Positions 6,630 to 16,911 are shown, counted from the first letter of the stretch. The stretch: 23,915 bases of DNA from an uncultured Christensenellaceae bacterium (GCA_944381335.1 CALWKT010000044.1:1-23915); one strand, 5' to 3'. Notes: a model not told the origin generated them from the letters alone. Numbers and translations are program-made.

Positions 6630-8045
6630 TCAGTCGTTGCCCTCTCCTCTATTTTTATCGAAATCGGCATCTGCGGATTTTTCACCGCCGAGCCTTTCTA
6701 TCTCCGCATCGTTATTTTCGGTATTGATGCGGTCGTCGCAGATGGGAATGTCTTTTTCAAGATTTTCCTTTATGATATTGGTAGCTACGGCGGAAGCGGG
6801 GGTCTCGTACTTGCCTTCAACTTCGTCTTCGGTCGGGAACTTCTTGAATGTAAGTTTGAGGAAGATCGGAGTGAGAAGCGATGACATGATGACAAGCAGG
6901 ATCACGGCAGGCAGATATTCTGCGGACATGATGCCCTCTTCAATGCCCTTCTGCGCAACGATTAGGCAGACCTCGCCTCTGACCATCATGCCGAGACCGA
7001 CCTCTAAGCTTTCGTGCGGTTTGTATTTGCAGATCAGACCGCCGGCTCCGCAACCGACAAGCTTAGCCGCCATACCGCATATCACGAACGCAAGGCTGAA
7101 AAGGATCACCGTCCAGCCGAAATTGTCTACAAGCGACTTGTAATCAAGACAGATTCCGATGTTGGCAAAGAATATCGGGCTGAACAGCATGTACGCGCTC
7201 ATGTCGATACGGCGTTCAACGTAATCGGTCTGCTTCATGTTGGACATCATCATACCCGCGACAAACGCGCCGGTGATAGCCGCCACGCCGAAAAGTTCTT
7301 CAGAGAACCAGGCAAACAGGAACGCGGTAGCCAGACCGAAAATGGAAAGTCTGCGCGTATGCGGGAACTTCTTGCTGAGAAATTTGAATATGAAATGTAT
7401 CGCTATGCCGAAGGCAATCGCAATGACGAAGAACAGGACGACGTTGATGAGCACCTGCACTCCGGAAGAAACCTTCGCGGGATCGCCGAACAGGTCGACT
7501 ATCTTGTAACCCCACGTTCCGGAATCCACATCCCCGGTAGCAAAGGCAAGAATGACAATGCCGATGATGTCGTCAAGTACGGCTGCGGTAACGATGCTTG
7601 CGCCCACCTTGCCATGGATCTTGCCGATCTCTTTGAGTACGGCGACCGTTATGCCGACCGAAGTCGCAGCCAGGATGACGCCGAAGAAGAATCTCTCCTT
7701 GAGTTCGAGACCGGGAATTATCCAGGAAACTCCGAAGCCGACAGCCAGAGGAACGATAACGCCAAGGCTTGTTATCAGCACAGACGCCACGCCGTTTTTC
7801 TTGAGCTCTTTGAAATTTGTCTCCATACCGGCTGTGAACATGATCATCACGACGCCGATCTCGGCAAACGGTTTGAGTTCAGAAGTATTTTCAATGATGC
7901 CGCTGACTCCGATAAGAATACCGGCGATAAGCGCACCGACAACCTGCGGCAAGCCGAGCTTGCGCATGAGTATTCCGAGCACCTTGGTAAGCAACAGGAT
8001 CAATGCCAGGTGTAAGAAAATGTTATAACTGAAGACGTATCCCAT
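6630..8045 (-). CDS. Cation:proton antiporter, CPA2 family (Kef/NapA-like)
   Basis: A 471-residue polytopic inner-membrane protein with about 11-13 hydrophobic helices over residues 1-400. It matches the Na_H_Exchanger domain: the GLPQVVGALIAGILIG segment in an early helix, FAEIGVVMIMFTAGMET, and AAVLDDIIGIVILAF carrying the D158-D159 ion-binding pair of electrogenic CPA2 exchangers such as NapA. It should exchange Na+ or K+ for H+ in pH and salt homeostasis. The last 70 residues are a soluble, strongly acidic tail with no TrkA-N/RCK nucleotide-binding domain, unlike KefB/KefC. The start at 8045 is chosen for GGGAGGTG 7 nt upstream; the frame extends to 8189, but that part overlaps the promoter. 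It is monocistronic, with its own consensus promoter and a strong terminator. Confidence 0.88.
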   Translation of the reverse strand: MGYVFSYNIFLHLALILLLTKVLGILMRKLGLPQVVGALIAGILIGVSGIIENTSELKPFAEIGVVMIMFTAGMETNFKELKKNGVASVLITSLGVIVPLAVGFGVSWIIPGLELKERFFFGVILAATSVGITVAVLKEIGKIHGKVGASIVTAAVLDDIIGIVILAFATGDVDSGTWGYKIVDLFGDPAKVSSGVQVLINVVLFFVIAIAFGIAIHFIFKFLSKKFPHTRRLSIFGLATAFLFAWFSEELFGVAAITGAFVAGMMMSNMKQTDYVERRIDMSAYMLFSPIFFANIGICLDYKSLVDNFGWTVILFSLAFVICGMAAKLVGCGAGGLICKYKPHESLEVGLGMMVRGEVCLIVAQKGIEEGIMSAEYLPAVILLVIMSSLLTPIFLKLTFKKFPTEDEVEGKYETPASAVATNIIKENLEKDIPICDDRINTENNDAEIERLGGEKSADADFDKNRGEGND

Positions 8046-8085
8046 AAATGCACCTCCCGCTTTTTGCCCCCTAATCAACTTTTCC

Positions 8086-8114
8086 ATTATATTACCGTGC
8101 TCTGGCTTTGTCAA
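8086..8114 (-). promoter_or_regulatory. Consensus promoter of the antiporter gene
   Basis: On the minus strand TTGACA (8109-8114) and TATAAT (8086-8091) with a 17-bp spacer, a perfect sigma-A consensus. The predicted leader is about 35 nt. Confidence 0.82.
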
Positions 8115-8190
8115 CACTAAAAAACGTAAAAATTTTTTCCTTCTCTTCAAAACCTCGCTCAAAGCTCTCAGTGCATTGTCGACGTACATT

Positions 8191-8228
8191 AAAAAGAAAA
8201 AAAAAATACGATAGCAAAGCTACCGTAT
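8191..8228 (-). terminator. Intrinsic terminator of the YdbC gene
   Basis: On the minus strand ATACGGTAGC, loop TTT, GCTATCGTAT (8206-8228) forms a 10-bp hairpin with one G-U pair, followed by a long T run (complement of 8191-8205). On the plus strand the wobble becomes an A-C mismatch, so it is directional. Confidence 0.85.
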
Positions 8229-8276
8229 GTTGAATACCGTTATGAAAATTATGTATATGATCTTAAAACGGGGAAA

Positions 8277-8504
8277 TTACTCTGCGAGTATCACTTCAAG
8301 AAGATCCCTGAGATTTACAAGTTCTTCCTTTGAAAGCGTGACGCCCTTGCCCATCTTATCTCCTTCGGGAGACCATTCTCTGATGTCGTATTTGGGCTCT
8401 TTCTGATTCCAGCTTATGAGCTTGATCTCCTTTTTCCAACCCTTGCTGGACTCAGAGAGACTTCCGAAAGTTTTGACCACTTCGTAATCGAATTCTTTTG
8501 CCAT
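8277..8504 (-). CDS. YdbC/PC4-family single-stranded-DNA-binding protein
   Basis: A 75-residue protein of the bacterial PC4/YdbC family. The core GWKKEIKLISWNQKEPKYDI is diagnostic, followed by REWSPEGDKMGKGVTLSKEE and a terminal helix LVNLRDLLEVILAE. This gives the PC4 fold, a curved beta sheet plus one helix that dimerises and binds single-stranded nucleic acid. The Lactococcus lactis YdbC structure binds ssDNA much as human PC4 does; the cellular role in bacteria is unsettled (recombination, replication or transcription). I chose the ATG at 8504, with GGAGGA about 10 nt upstream, which gives the family's normal length; the frame extends eight more codons upstream over the Shine-Dalgarno. 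It is monocistronic, between its own promoter and terminator. Confidence 0.85.
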   Translation of the reverse strand: MAKEFDYEVVKTFGSLSESSKGWKKEIKLISWNQKEPKYDIREWSPEGDKMGKGVTLSKEELVNLRDLLEVILAE

Positions 8505-8545
8505 AAAACGTATTCCTCCATTTGCCACCGCAACATTATAGTTGT

Positions 8546-8574
8546 ATTATAGCATATCTTCGTCTGCTTTTCAA
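8546..8574 (-). promoter_or_regulatory. Promoter of the YdbC gene
   Basis: On the minus strand TTGAAA (8569-8574), a 17-bp spacer ending in TGC, and TATAAT (8546-8551): a near-consensus, extended -10 promoter. A second TATAAT lies at 8535-8540. Confidence 0.72.
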
Positions 8575-8625
8575 TAGTATAAATAAAATATTTATAATTT
8601 TTATTAAAATCTTATTATATTTGAT

Positions 8626-8646
8626 ACGCGCGCTACGCGCGCGCGT
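8626..8646 (-). repeat. Alternating CG inverted repeat downstream of lacZ
   Basis: ACGCGCGC (8626-8633), a 5-nt loop, GCGCGCGT (8639-8646), inside otherwise very AT-rich DNA. It sits about 45 nt past the lacZ stop and may act as a terminator or transcript-end stabiliser, but the following bases on the minus strand are AT-rich rather than a clean T run. Confidence 0.5.
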
Positions 8647-8689
8647 ACATAATATTTATATTTACCTTTTCCCTTACTGCGCGCAGGCG

Positions 8690-11803
<3,114 letters not shown>

Positions 11804-11946
11804 TACCTACCTTGAAATTTCGATCGCTTTACGGTAAAAATTTCTGCCGCCGGTTTTTTCTCTGATCTGCACAATGTTCATTCTGCCGAAAACGCTTGAC
11901 TTGACGGCAATATGTGCCTTTAACAGACACGTGCACATTAATTTTG

Positions 11947-12324
11947 TTATTTCAGATATGTCGAAAACGGAAAAAGAGACACCTTTGCGACCTTGAGCCA
12001 TTGCACGCAAAGCGGCGCCGTAAGAATACCGAGAAGCGAAGTTAAAGCGCCCACTGCGGATATGATCCCCAGCGGAATCCCGAAAGTCAGCGCCCAGAGA
12101 ATATCCGCAACAGGCCGGTCAAAGACGGTCACCGTATGTTTACCGAACGGTTTGAAGACGAATATCCCCACTCTGACGCATTTTACGCCGAGTGCCAGCC
12201 CTGCGACGGAAATAACAAGTATGATTCCGAGCGTAAACCAGACGAGAGAAAACGCAAACCCTCCGAAGACCTTCCAGTAAGTGTTGCCCGCTATCCTGTA
12301 AAGTTTTTTCAGCGCCCATCTCAT
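11947..12324 (-). CDS. YccF-family inner-membrane protein
   Basis: A 125-residue membrane protein with two related halves, each a hydrophobic hairpin: residues about 20-50 (FAFSLVWFTLGIILVISVAG, then LGVKCVRVGIFVFKPFGK) and about 70-115 (ADILWALTFGIPLGIISAVG, then LCVQWLKVAKVSLFPFSTY). The paired PFGK and PFS ends following basic K-V segments fit the YccF domain, which usually occurs twice per protein. Biochemical function is not established. The ribosome binding site is weak (AAAAG about 15 nt upstream). It lies upstream of lacZ in the same direction with about 210 nt between, and lacZ appears to have its own promoter, so the two need not be co-transcribed. Confidence 0.75.
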   Translation of the reverse strand: MRWALKKLYRIAGNTYWKVFGGFAFSLVWFTLGIILVISVAGLALGVKCVRVGIFVFKPFGKHTVTVFDRPVADILWALTFGIPLGIISAVGALTSLLGILTAPLCVQWLKVAKVSLFPFSTYLK

Positions 12325-12577
12325 AACGTAATTGTGTGTCTTTTCTGCGTTTTATATTTTACACGCACGTTCCGCACCCGCATGCGGGAAGAACTCCGTT
12401 CAGCGGGCTCGCACGGCAAACGCCGTATAAGCCCGGTTTTTGCGTCTCAGCGCGTTTTTCATCCACGTCGACGCGATCTTCGCCGGAAGCCGCATTTCGC
12501 CGAAAAGCGCCGTATTTCGGCTTTTCATGACGGCACCGCCTTGCCGCAAGAAAATATCTGAGTTTCATCCGGAGACA
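12325..12577. other. GC-rich intergenic stretch with strong hairpins, no convincing gene
   Basis: About 250 bp between yccF and the terminator of the C-GCAxxG-C-C gene. It contains the exact palindrome CCCGCATGCGGG (12377-12388). It also contains a compound hairpin at 12404-12435: CGGGCT and AGCCCG as outer arms, ACGGC and GCCGT as inner arms, loop AAAC, followed on + by five T after a G. GAAAAGC/GCTTTTC arms lie near 12500-12530. Open frames here are short, arginine-rich and without a ribosome binding site. It could be the yccF leader or a structured RNA; nothing more can be assigned. Confidence 0.4.
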
Positions 12578-12609
12578 GGCAATAAAACAGCCGCCCCCTG
12601 AGGAGCGGC
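12578..12609 (-). terminator. Intrinsic terminator of the pflB-pflA operon
   Basis: On the minus strand GCCGCTCC (12602-12609), loop TCAG, GGGGCGGC (12590-12597), then TGTTTTATT. The stem is 8 bp with one G-U pair and follows the last gene of the operon by about 20 nt. Confidence 0.78.
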
Positions 12610-12630
12610 AATAACGTTTGTTTTGTTTAA

Positions 12631-13098
12631 TTATTTTATCAATCCGCGAGCGTCCAGATGGTCGTGCAGAAGCCCTGCGCTGTCCACTACGAATTTGGCG
12701 CACGGACGCACTTTGTAATATTCCTCGTCTCTGACTTCGGGAACGTAGCCGGCGGTGAGGTTTTTGACGTTTTTGAGAAGTTCTCCGCAATTGTCAGTGC
12801 CGTTGAGCTGTTTGAATTTGTTGTCAAGATCGGTTATCTGCTTATATACGTCGGTCTTGTCTGCCGCGAGCGTATCTTCCTTGTCGTGAAGAAGTCCCAC
12901 GACGAAACCGTACGCGCTGACCGCGCCGCAAAGGTTTCTCGTCCTGCCGAAGCCTGCGCCGAACCCGAGCGTCAGCTTTTCAAGCGTCTCTTCGTCAAGC
13001 GGAAGTACGTCCGCAAACGCCAGTACGACCGACTGACAACAGTTGTATCCCTTTTTAAAATTTTCGTAAGCCAGTTGTTTTCTTTCTTCTTTCGTCAT
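12631..13098 (-). CDS. C-GCAxxG-C-C family (redox-associated) protein
   Basis: A 155-residue cytoplasmic protein matching the C_GCAxxG_C_C family, named for its conserved cysteines. Visible elements are GYNCCQSVVLAF (residues about 17-28), GFGAGFGRTRNLCGAVSAYG with the central CGA block (about 45-64), NCGELL and a final RPCAKFVVD. The cysteines suggest an iron-sulfur or redox role; members are common in anaerobes and often lie beside oxidoreductases, but no function is proven. Its ATG overlaps the pflA stop by four bases (ATGA), and GGAGATAG lies just upstream, so it is translationally coupled to the PFL-activating enzyme. That suggests help with the activation, protection or reductant supply of PFL, which is inference only. 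A terminator closes the operon. Confidence 0.82.
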   Translation of the reverse strand: MTKEERKQLAYENFKKGYNCCQSVVLAFADVLPLDEETLEKLTLGFGAGFGRTRNLCGAVSAYGFVVGLLHDKEDTLAADKTDVYKQITDLDNKFKQLNGTDNCGELLKNVKNLTAGYVPEVRDEEYYKVRPCAKFVVDSAGLLHDHLDARGLIK

Positions 13099-13829
13099 TT
13101 GACTATCTCCTTTGAATCAAGATATCTCTGCAATTCTTCCAGTCTGTTCCTGTTCAGCGCGGGAGTTCCTTCAAGGGGATTTTCTATCCCCAGCTTTTCG
13201 TATTTTGAAAAGCCCATGGTGTGGAACGCAAGCAGCTGATACCTCTCTATGCAGGTGTATCCTTTCACTACGTCGGCATACCTGTCTACGCATTCCTCCG
13301 TGTCGTTTATGCCGGGCACTATCACTGTCCTTATCCACACGGGCACGTGTTTTTTCTCGCAGTAGTCAAGCGTTTCCAGCACCGGCGCGATACCGCCGCG
13401 ACAATACTTGCGATAACCTTCGTCGTCCCAGAATTTCAGGTCCAGAATAATCTCTTCGGCACCCTCAATTGCCGCTTTTACGTCATCCGTAAGCGGCACG
13501 CCGCCGGAGGTGTCCAGTACTACTCCGACGCCCTCTTTTTTCATTCGCTTTTCAAATTCCGCGACAAACGCGCTCTGCAAAAGCACCTCTCCGCCGCTTA
13601 TCGTAACGCCGCCGTCCTTGCCGAAATACGGCTTGTACCTCAGCACCTTTTTCACAAGTTCCCCGACCGTGTATCTCTGCCCTTCTCCGCTCCACGTATC
13701 CGGATTATGACAATACGCACAACGGTACGGACAACCGACGAAAAATATCCCGTAGCGCAAGCCCTTGCCGTCTAAAGTTGCAAGGCTTTCAAACGAGTGG
13801 ATATTCGCCGTCGGTTGGATTTTAGACAT
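13095..13829 (-). CDS. pflA: Pyruvate formate-lyase-activating enzyme (radical SAM)
   Basis: A 244-residue cytoplasmic radical SAM enzyme that abstracts a hydrogen from the active-site glycine of PFL to create the glycyl radical. The 4Fe-4S-binding CX3CX2C motif is C33-C37-C40 in GCPYRCAYCHNPDTW, the form typical of PFL activases. GGVTISGGEVLLQ is the SAM-binding GGE motif, and HTMGFSKYEKLG near the end is characteristic of PflA. Length equals the family norm (about 246). It starts 8 nt after the pflB stop, which places enzyme and activase in one operon, and it shares four bases with the next gene. Expression should follow the ZTP riboswitch ahead of pflB. Confidence 0.94.
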   Translation of the reverse strand: MSKIQPTANIHSFESLATLDGKGLRYGIFFVGCPYRCAYCHNPDTWSGEGQRYTVGELVKKVLRYKPYFGKDGGVTISGGEVLLQSAFVAEFEKRMKKEGVGVVLDTSGGVPLTDDVKAAIEGAEEIILDLKFWDDEGYRKYCRGGIAPVLETLDYCEKKHVPVWIRTVIVPGINDTEECVDRYADVVKGYTCIERYQLLAFHTMGFSKYEKLGIENPLEGTPALNRNRLEELQRYLDSKEIVK

Positions 13830-13837
13830 ATCGGTAC

Positions 13838-16063
13838 TCAGAATCTCTCGTGGAAAGTACGGTTGATGACTTCCTGCTGCTGATTTCTGTTCAGCTTGTT
13901 GAAGTTGACCGCGTATCCGCTCACCCTGATCGTAAGGTTGGGATAGAGAGACGGGTTGTTCATCGCGTCGATCAGCTTCTGACGATGCAGAACGTTAACG
14001 TTCAGGTGATGCGCGTCCTGCGCAAAATAGCCGTCAAGCATCGTGGTCAGCTTGGCTATCCTGTCCTCCTCGCTTTCTCCGAGAGTGTCGGGAGTGATCG
14101 AGAAGGTGTTGGATATGCCGTCTCGGCAGCATCCGTAATCCAGTTTGGCAACGGAATTGAGGCTCGCAAGCGCGCCTTCGCAGTCTCTGCCGTGCATCGG
14201 GTTCGCTCCGGGAGCGAACGGCTCTCCGCGTTTTCTTCCGTCGGGAGTGGACCCCGTCTTCTTGCCGTAAACCACGTTGGACGTTATCGTCAGAATGGAA
14301 AGGGTGTGTTTCGCTCCCCTGTATGCCGGCGTCTTGATCAACTCTTTGTAGAAACTCTCGACGATCCACTGAGCGATCTTGTCCACTCTGTCGTCGTCGT
14401 TGCCGTACTTGGGGAAATCTCCCTCGGTCACGAAATCGGTGATGAGCCCCCTCTCGTCCTTGACCGCCTTCACCTTTGCGTACCTGATCGCGCTGAGGCT
14501 GTCTGCAAGCACGCTGAGTCCGCATATGCCGAACGCCATAAGTCTTTCGACGTGAGTGTCGTGCAGGCTCATCATCAGTCTTTCGTACGCGTATTTATCG
14601 TGCATGTAGTGGATTATGTTGAGCGTGTTGACGTACAGCTTCGCCATCCACTTCATATACTTCTTGTACGCCTTCAGAACTTCGTCGTAATTGAGTACGC
14701 CCTCGTCGAATACCTTTCCTTCGGGCGCGACCTGGATGCCGTAAATCTCGTCCTTGCCTCCGTTGAGCGCCATCAGAAGAACTTTCGCGAGGTTGCATCT
14801 CGCGCCGAAATACTGCATCTGCTTGCCCTCTTTCATTGCCGACACACAGCACGCGATCGCGTAATCGTCGCCGAAAACGGGGCGCATAACGTCGTCGTTC
14901 TCGTACTGGATCGAATCGGTGTCGATCGAGACCTTCGCGCAGAAATCCTTGAAGCCCTGCGGCAATCCCTGAGACCACAGCACGGTGATGTTGGGCTCCG
15001 CACTGCTTCCCAGGTTGTAAAGCGTCTGAAGAACGCGGAAGCAGTTCTTGGTGACCATGGGTCTGCCGTCCTCGCACATGCCGCCTTCCGACATCGTGAC
15101 CCATGTGGGATCCCCCGCGAACAGGTCGTTGTATTCCGGCGTGCGCAGATGTCTGACCAGCCTGAGTTTGAGTACGAGGTCGTCCATTATTTCCTGCGCG
15201 CCCTGCTCTGTCAGTATGCCTTTCTTTATGTCTCTTTCAAAATAAATGTCAAGGAATGTGGATATCCTTCCGATCGAGTTCGCCGCGCCGTTCTGTTCCT
15301 TTACCGCGCCGAGATAGCCGAAATACAGCCACTGTACCGCTTCTCTTGCATCAGCCGCAGGGCGCGAAATGTCGCAGCCGTACTGCGCCGCCATATCTTT
15401 GAGCTGAGCCATGAACTCAAGCTGCTTCTGCACATCCTCGATAAGCTGGATGTTCTCAGCCGTCATATCGTTTTTCCCCAGCTCTTTCTTGTCCGCCTTC
15501 TTGCACTCGATCAGGTAGTCCATGCCGTAAAGCGCGATCCTGCGGTAGTCGCCGATTATCCTGCCTCTCGCATATGCGTCGGGAAGCCCGGTTATGACTC
15601 CGACGTGTCTTGCCGCTCTCATTTCGTCGGTATACACGCGGAACACGCCGTCGTTGTGCGTGGTGCGGTATCTGAATTCCGTCCTGATCAGATCAGACAT
15701 CTTATATCCGTAAGCTTCGCAGGCTTTTTCACTCATTCTCTTTCCCGCGAACGGATTGATCGCGCGTTTGAGAGGAGCGTCCGTCTGAAGTCCGACGATG
15801 ATGTCCTTTTCCTTGTCGATATAGCCGGGTGCGAAAGAAAGAATCGAAGCGACGTTTTCAGTATCTACGTCAAGCACTCCCTTCTCTGCTTCCTTCACCA
15901 GAAGTTCGTCCACTTTTGCCTTGAGTTCTGACGTCCTTTCTGTCGGACCGCTGAGGAAAGATCTGTCTCCGCCGTAAGGGGTGTAATTCCTGACGATAAA
16001 ATCTCTGACGTCTATCTTTTTGCACCAGTTACCCTTTTTGAAACCCTGCCATTCGCTGTTCAT
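13838..16063 (-). CDS. pflB: Formate C-acetyltransferase (pyruvate formate-lyase)
   Basis: A 741-residue glycyl-radical enzyme converting pyruvate and CoA to acetyl-CoA and formate during anaerobic growth. The catalytic pair C405-C406 is in [10 protein letters not shown]. The radical site G716 is in RVSGYAVNF near the C-terminus, followed by the usual [17 protein letters not shown] end. The N-terminus [19 protein letters not shown] is typical. These features separate it from glycerol or choline lyases, which lack the Cys-Cys pair. AAAGGAG lies 5 nt before the ATG at 16063. pflA follows after 8 nt. The leader carries a ZTP riboswitch, so the gene should be turned up when ZTP signals shortage of 10-formyl-tetrahydrofolate, for which PFL supplies formate. 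Confidence 0.96.
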   Translation of the reverse strand: MNSEWQGFKKGNWCKKIDVRDFIVRNYTPYGGDRSFLSGPTERTSELKAKVDELLVKEAEKGVLDVDTENVASILSFAPGYIDKEKDIIVGLQTDAPLKRAINPFAGKRMSEKACEAYGYKMSDLIRTEFRYRTTHNDGVFRVYTDEMRAARHVGVITGLPDAYARGRIIGDYRRIALYGMDYLIECKKADKKELGKNDMTAENIQLIEDVQKQLEFMAQLKDMAAQYGCDISRPAADAREAVQWLYFGYLGAVKEQNGAANSIGRISTFLDIYFERDIKKGILTEQGAQEIMDDLVLKLRLVRHLRTPEYNDLFAGDPTWVTMSEGGMCEDGRPMVTKNCFRVLQTLYNLGSSAEPNITVLWSQGLPQGFKDFCAKVSIDTDSIQYENDDVMRPVFGDDYAIACCVSAMKEGKQMQYFGARCNLAKVLLMALNGGKDEIYGIQVAPEGKVFDEGVLNYDEVLKAYKKYMKWMAKLYVNTLNIIHYMHDKYAYERLMMSLHDTHVERLMAFGICGLSVLADSLSAIRYAKVKAVKDERGLITDFVTEGDFPKYGNDDDRVDKIAQWIVESFYKELIKTPAYRGAKHTLSILTITSNVVYGKKTGSTPDGRKRGEPFAPGANPMHGRDCEGALASLNSVAKLDYGCCRDGISNTFSITPDTLGESEEDRIAKLTTMLDGYFAQDAHHLNVNVLHRQKLIDAMNNPSLYPNLTIRVSGYAVNFNKLNRNQQQEVINRTFHERF

Positions 16064-16083
16064 AAATACTCCTTTGTCCCCGG

Positions 16084-16190
16084 AAAATAAAAATGCCGCC
16101 GGGACTTTTTATTGTTTTTTTGCCCAGACGGTCGACATAAACCGCTGTGCTCCACCATAGTAAACTATGTATATCCGTCAGTCGCACAGC
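16084..16190 (-). promoter_or_regulatory. ZTP riboswitch (pfl RNA motif) with transcription terminator
   Basis: Read on the minus strand. P1 is GCTGTGC (16184-16190) with GCACAGC (16144-16150). Inside it GACTGACGG (16175-16183) is the conserved junction, CATAG/CTATG with loop TTTA is P2, and GGTGGAGCAC (16147-16156) matches the conserved GGGGAGC region. The 3' domain ends in CCGTCTGGGC (16122-16131), nearly identical to the invariant CCGCCUGGGC of the pfl motif. The pseudoknot GACGG (16175-16179) with CCGTC (16127-16131) pairs perfectly, with an A-U where the Fusobacterium sequence has G-C. CCGTCTGGGC can instead pair with GTCCCGGCGG (16096-16105), 9 of 10 positions including wobbles, and is then followed by CATTTTTATTTT (16084-16095). 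This is a terminator that ligand binding would block, giving an ON switch by family precedent. Confidence 0.88.
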
Positions 16191-16210
16191 TATCTTTCTA
16201 TTGCAAACAC

Positions 16211-16239
16211 ATTGTAACACAGGTTTTGACAAAATGCAA
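16211..16239 (-). promoter_or_regulatory. pflB promoter
   Basis: On the minus strand TTGCAT (16234-16239) and TACAAT (16211-16216) with a 17-bp spacer and a TGT extension before the -10 box. Transcription would start near 16204, just ahead of the riboswitch P1 helix. Confidence 0.7.
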
Positions 16240-16367
16240 CATTTTGTATATGTTAAATTTTGTAAAAACAACATATTGTGTCTGCGCTAAAATTTCCACT
16301 CTGAAATCCGCGGCGCTCTTTTCCCCGAAACGCAACCGGAGGGCGGCGATCGCCTCCTCTTTTTTTT
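16226..16367 (+). ncRNA. Candidate short RNA divergent from pflB (promoter to terminator)
   Basis: TTGACA (16226-16231) and TATGTT (16249-16254) are 17 bp apart on the plus strand. A hairpin GGAGG...CCTCC (16338-16357) followed by TCTTTTTTTT (16358-16367) forms a plus-strand intrinsic terminator. No plus-strand protein gene lies upstream of it, so a transcript of about 105 nt from near 16261 would explain it. The -10 box is poor (4 of 6), and the family is unknown. Confidence 0.3.
16229..16247. promoter_or_regulatory. 19-bp inverted repeat over the pflB -35 region (possible operator)
   Basis: ACAAAATG-CAA-CATTTTGT is an exact inverted repeat with 8-bp arms. It covers the pflB -35 box and also lies in the spacer of a weaker plus-strand promoter. 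It does not match the FNR (TTGAT-N4-ATCAA), Rex or CcpA consensus well, so the regulator is not identified. Confidence 0.5.
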
Positions 16368-16589
16368 ACGTTGACCGTCTGCGCACGATACGCACCCCCT
16401 CCTTTCTGTTATGCGCAGCGATTTTTGTTTTTAAAATTCACATACGGATATTAACTTTAAATTATACTTTTATACGCATAATTATTCTTTTTTCACGCCG
16501 TCTACGCTTGCGGAACAAATCAGCCCGTCATCCCCCTTTTTTCAGTGCAAGGAAGATGAGGAAATTGTGACGACGGCAACGTTTGCAAG
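16368..16589. other. AT-rich intergenic DNA without a recognised gene
   Basis: About 220 bp between the candidate short RNA and the hup terminator. CTGCGC (16379-16384) and GCGCAG (16413-16418) form a possible hairpin; on the minus strand a strong AAAGGAGG sequence near 16400 is followed only by GTG-started frames of nine codons or fewer. No convincing CDS, tRNA or known RNA is visible. Confidence 0.4.
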
Positions 16590-16627
16590 ACAAAAAAAAT
16601 AGGAGAGCCTGAGCTCTCCGATTTTTT
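16590..16627. terminator. Intrinsic terminator of hup (usable in both directions)
   Basis: GGAGAGC (16602-16608), loop CTGA, GCTCTCC (16613-16619). On the minus strand it is followed by TATTTTTTTT (complement of 16592-16601) and on the plus strand by GATTTTTT. It lies about 20 nt after the hup stop. Confidence 0.88.
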
Positions 16628-16641
16628 CTGTCGATTAAATA

Positions 16642-16911
16642 TTACAGACTGTCCTTCAGGGTCTTGCCTGCTTTGAAAGAAACAGCCTTGCTTGCCGCGA
16701 TGGTGATCTTTTCACCGGTTGCGGGGTTGACGCCCTGTCTCTCTGCTCTTTCCTTAACCTCGAATTTACCGAAGCCTGCGAGCGCAACTTCTTCGCCGTT
16801 CTTGAGCGCGTCAGCGATTGCAGCGATAACGCCGTCAAGGCACTTTCCGGCAACTTCTTTGGTCACGTCTGCATTTTCAGCGACAGCAGCGATCAATTCA
16901 CTTTTATTCAT
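16642..16911 (-). CDS. hup: HU-family histone-like DNA-binding protein
   Basis: An 89-residue nucleoid protein that binds and bends DNA as a dimer with little sequence preference. It is a full-length HU: N-terminal helices MNKSELIAAVAENADVTKEV, dimer core EEVALAGFGKFEV, and the DNA-binding arm ERAERQGVNPATGEKITIAA with the conserved R-x-x-R-x-x-x-N-P-x-T-G-E pattern and the Pro that intercalates DNA; FKAGKTLKDSL closes it. AGGAGG (16919-16924) lies 7 nt before the ATG, preceded by a small GGGC-GAAA-GCCC hairpin (16926-16937). It starts 37 nt after the GNAT gene; a TG-G-TAAAAT box on the minus strand at 17058-17063 could give it its own promoter, as its high demand would predict. A terminator follows. 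Confidence 0.95.
   Translation of the reverse strand: MNKSELIAAVAENADVTKEVAGKCLDGVIAAIADALKNGEEVALAGFGKFEVKERAERQGVNPATGEKITIAASKAVSFKAGKTLKDSL

Noticed and set aside
7014..8015. Plus-strand open frame of 333 codons opposite the antiporter
   Set aside because: Antisense shadow: rich in His, Asp and Arg, with no recognisable domain, while the minus-strand frame is a clear CPA2 transporter.
11807..12010. Minus-strand open frame of 67 codons at the end of yccF
   Set aside because: The first third overlaps yccF out of frame, there is no Shine-Dalgarno and no family is recognisable.
12359..12790. Minus-strand open frame of 143 codons overlapping the C-GCAxxG-C-C gene
   Set aside because: Arg/Ser-rich composition, overlaps a real gene in another frame and crosses its terminator; no ribosome binding site.
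13850..15931. Long plus-strand open frame (693 codons) opposite pflB
   Set aside because: It is fully antisense to an unmistakable PFL, has no family resemblance and no promoter or ribosome binding site; it reflects codon bias of pflB.
16029..16274. Minus-strand frame of 81 codons starting upstream of pflB
   Set aside because: It covers the promoter and riboswitch and ends inside pflB in another frame; the RNA explains the sequence better.
16112..16570. Plus-strand open frame of 152 codons over the pflB leader
   Set aside because: It runs antisense through the riboswitch and through the plus-strand terminator, with a composition unlike a protein.
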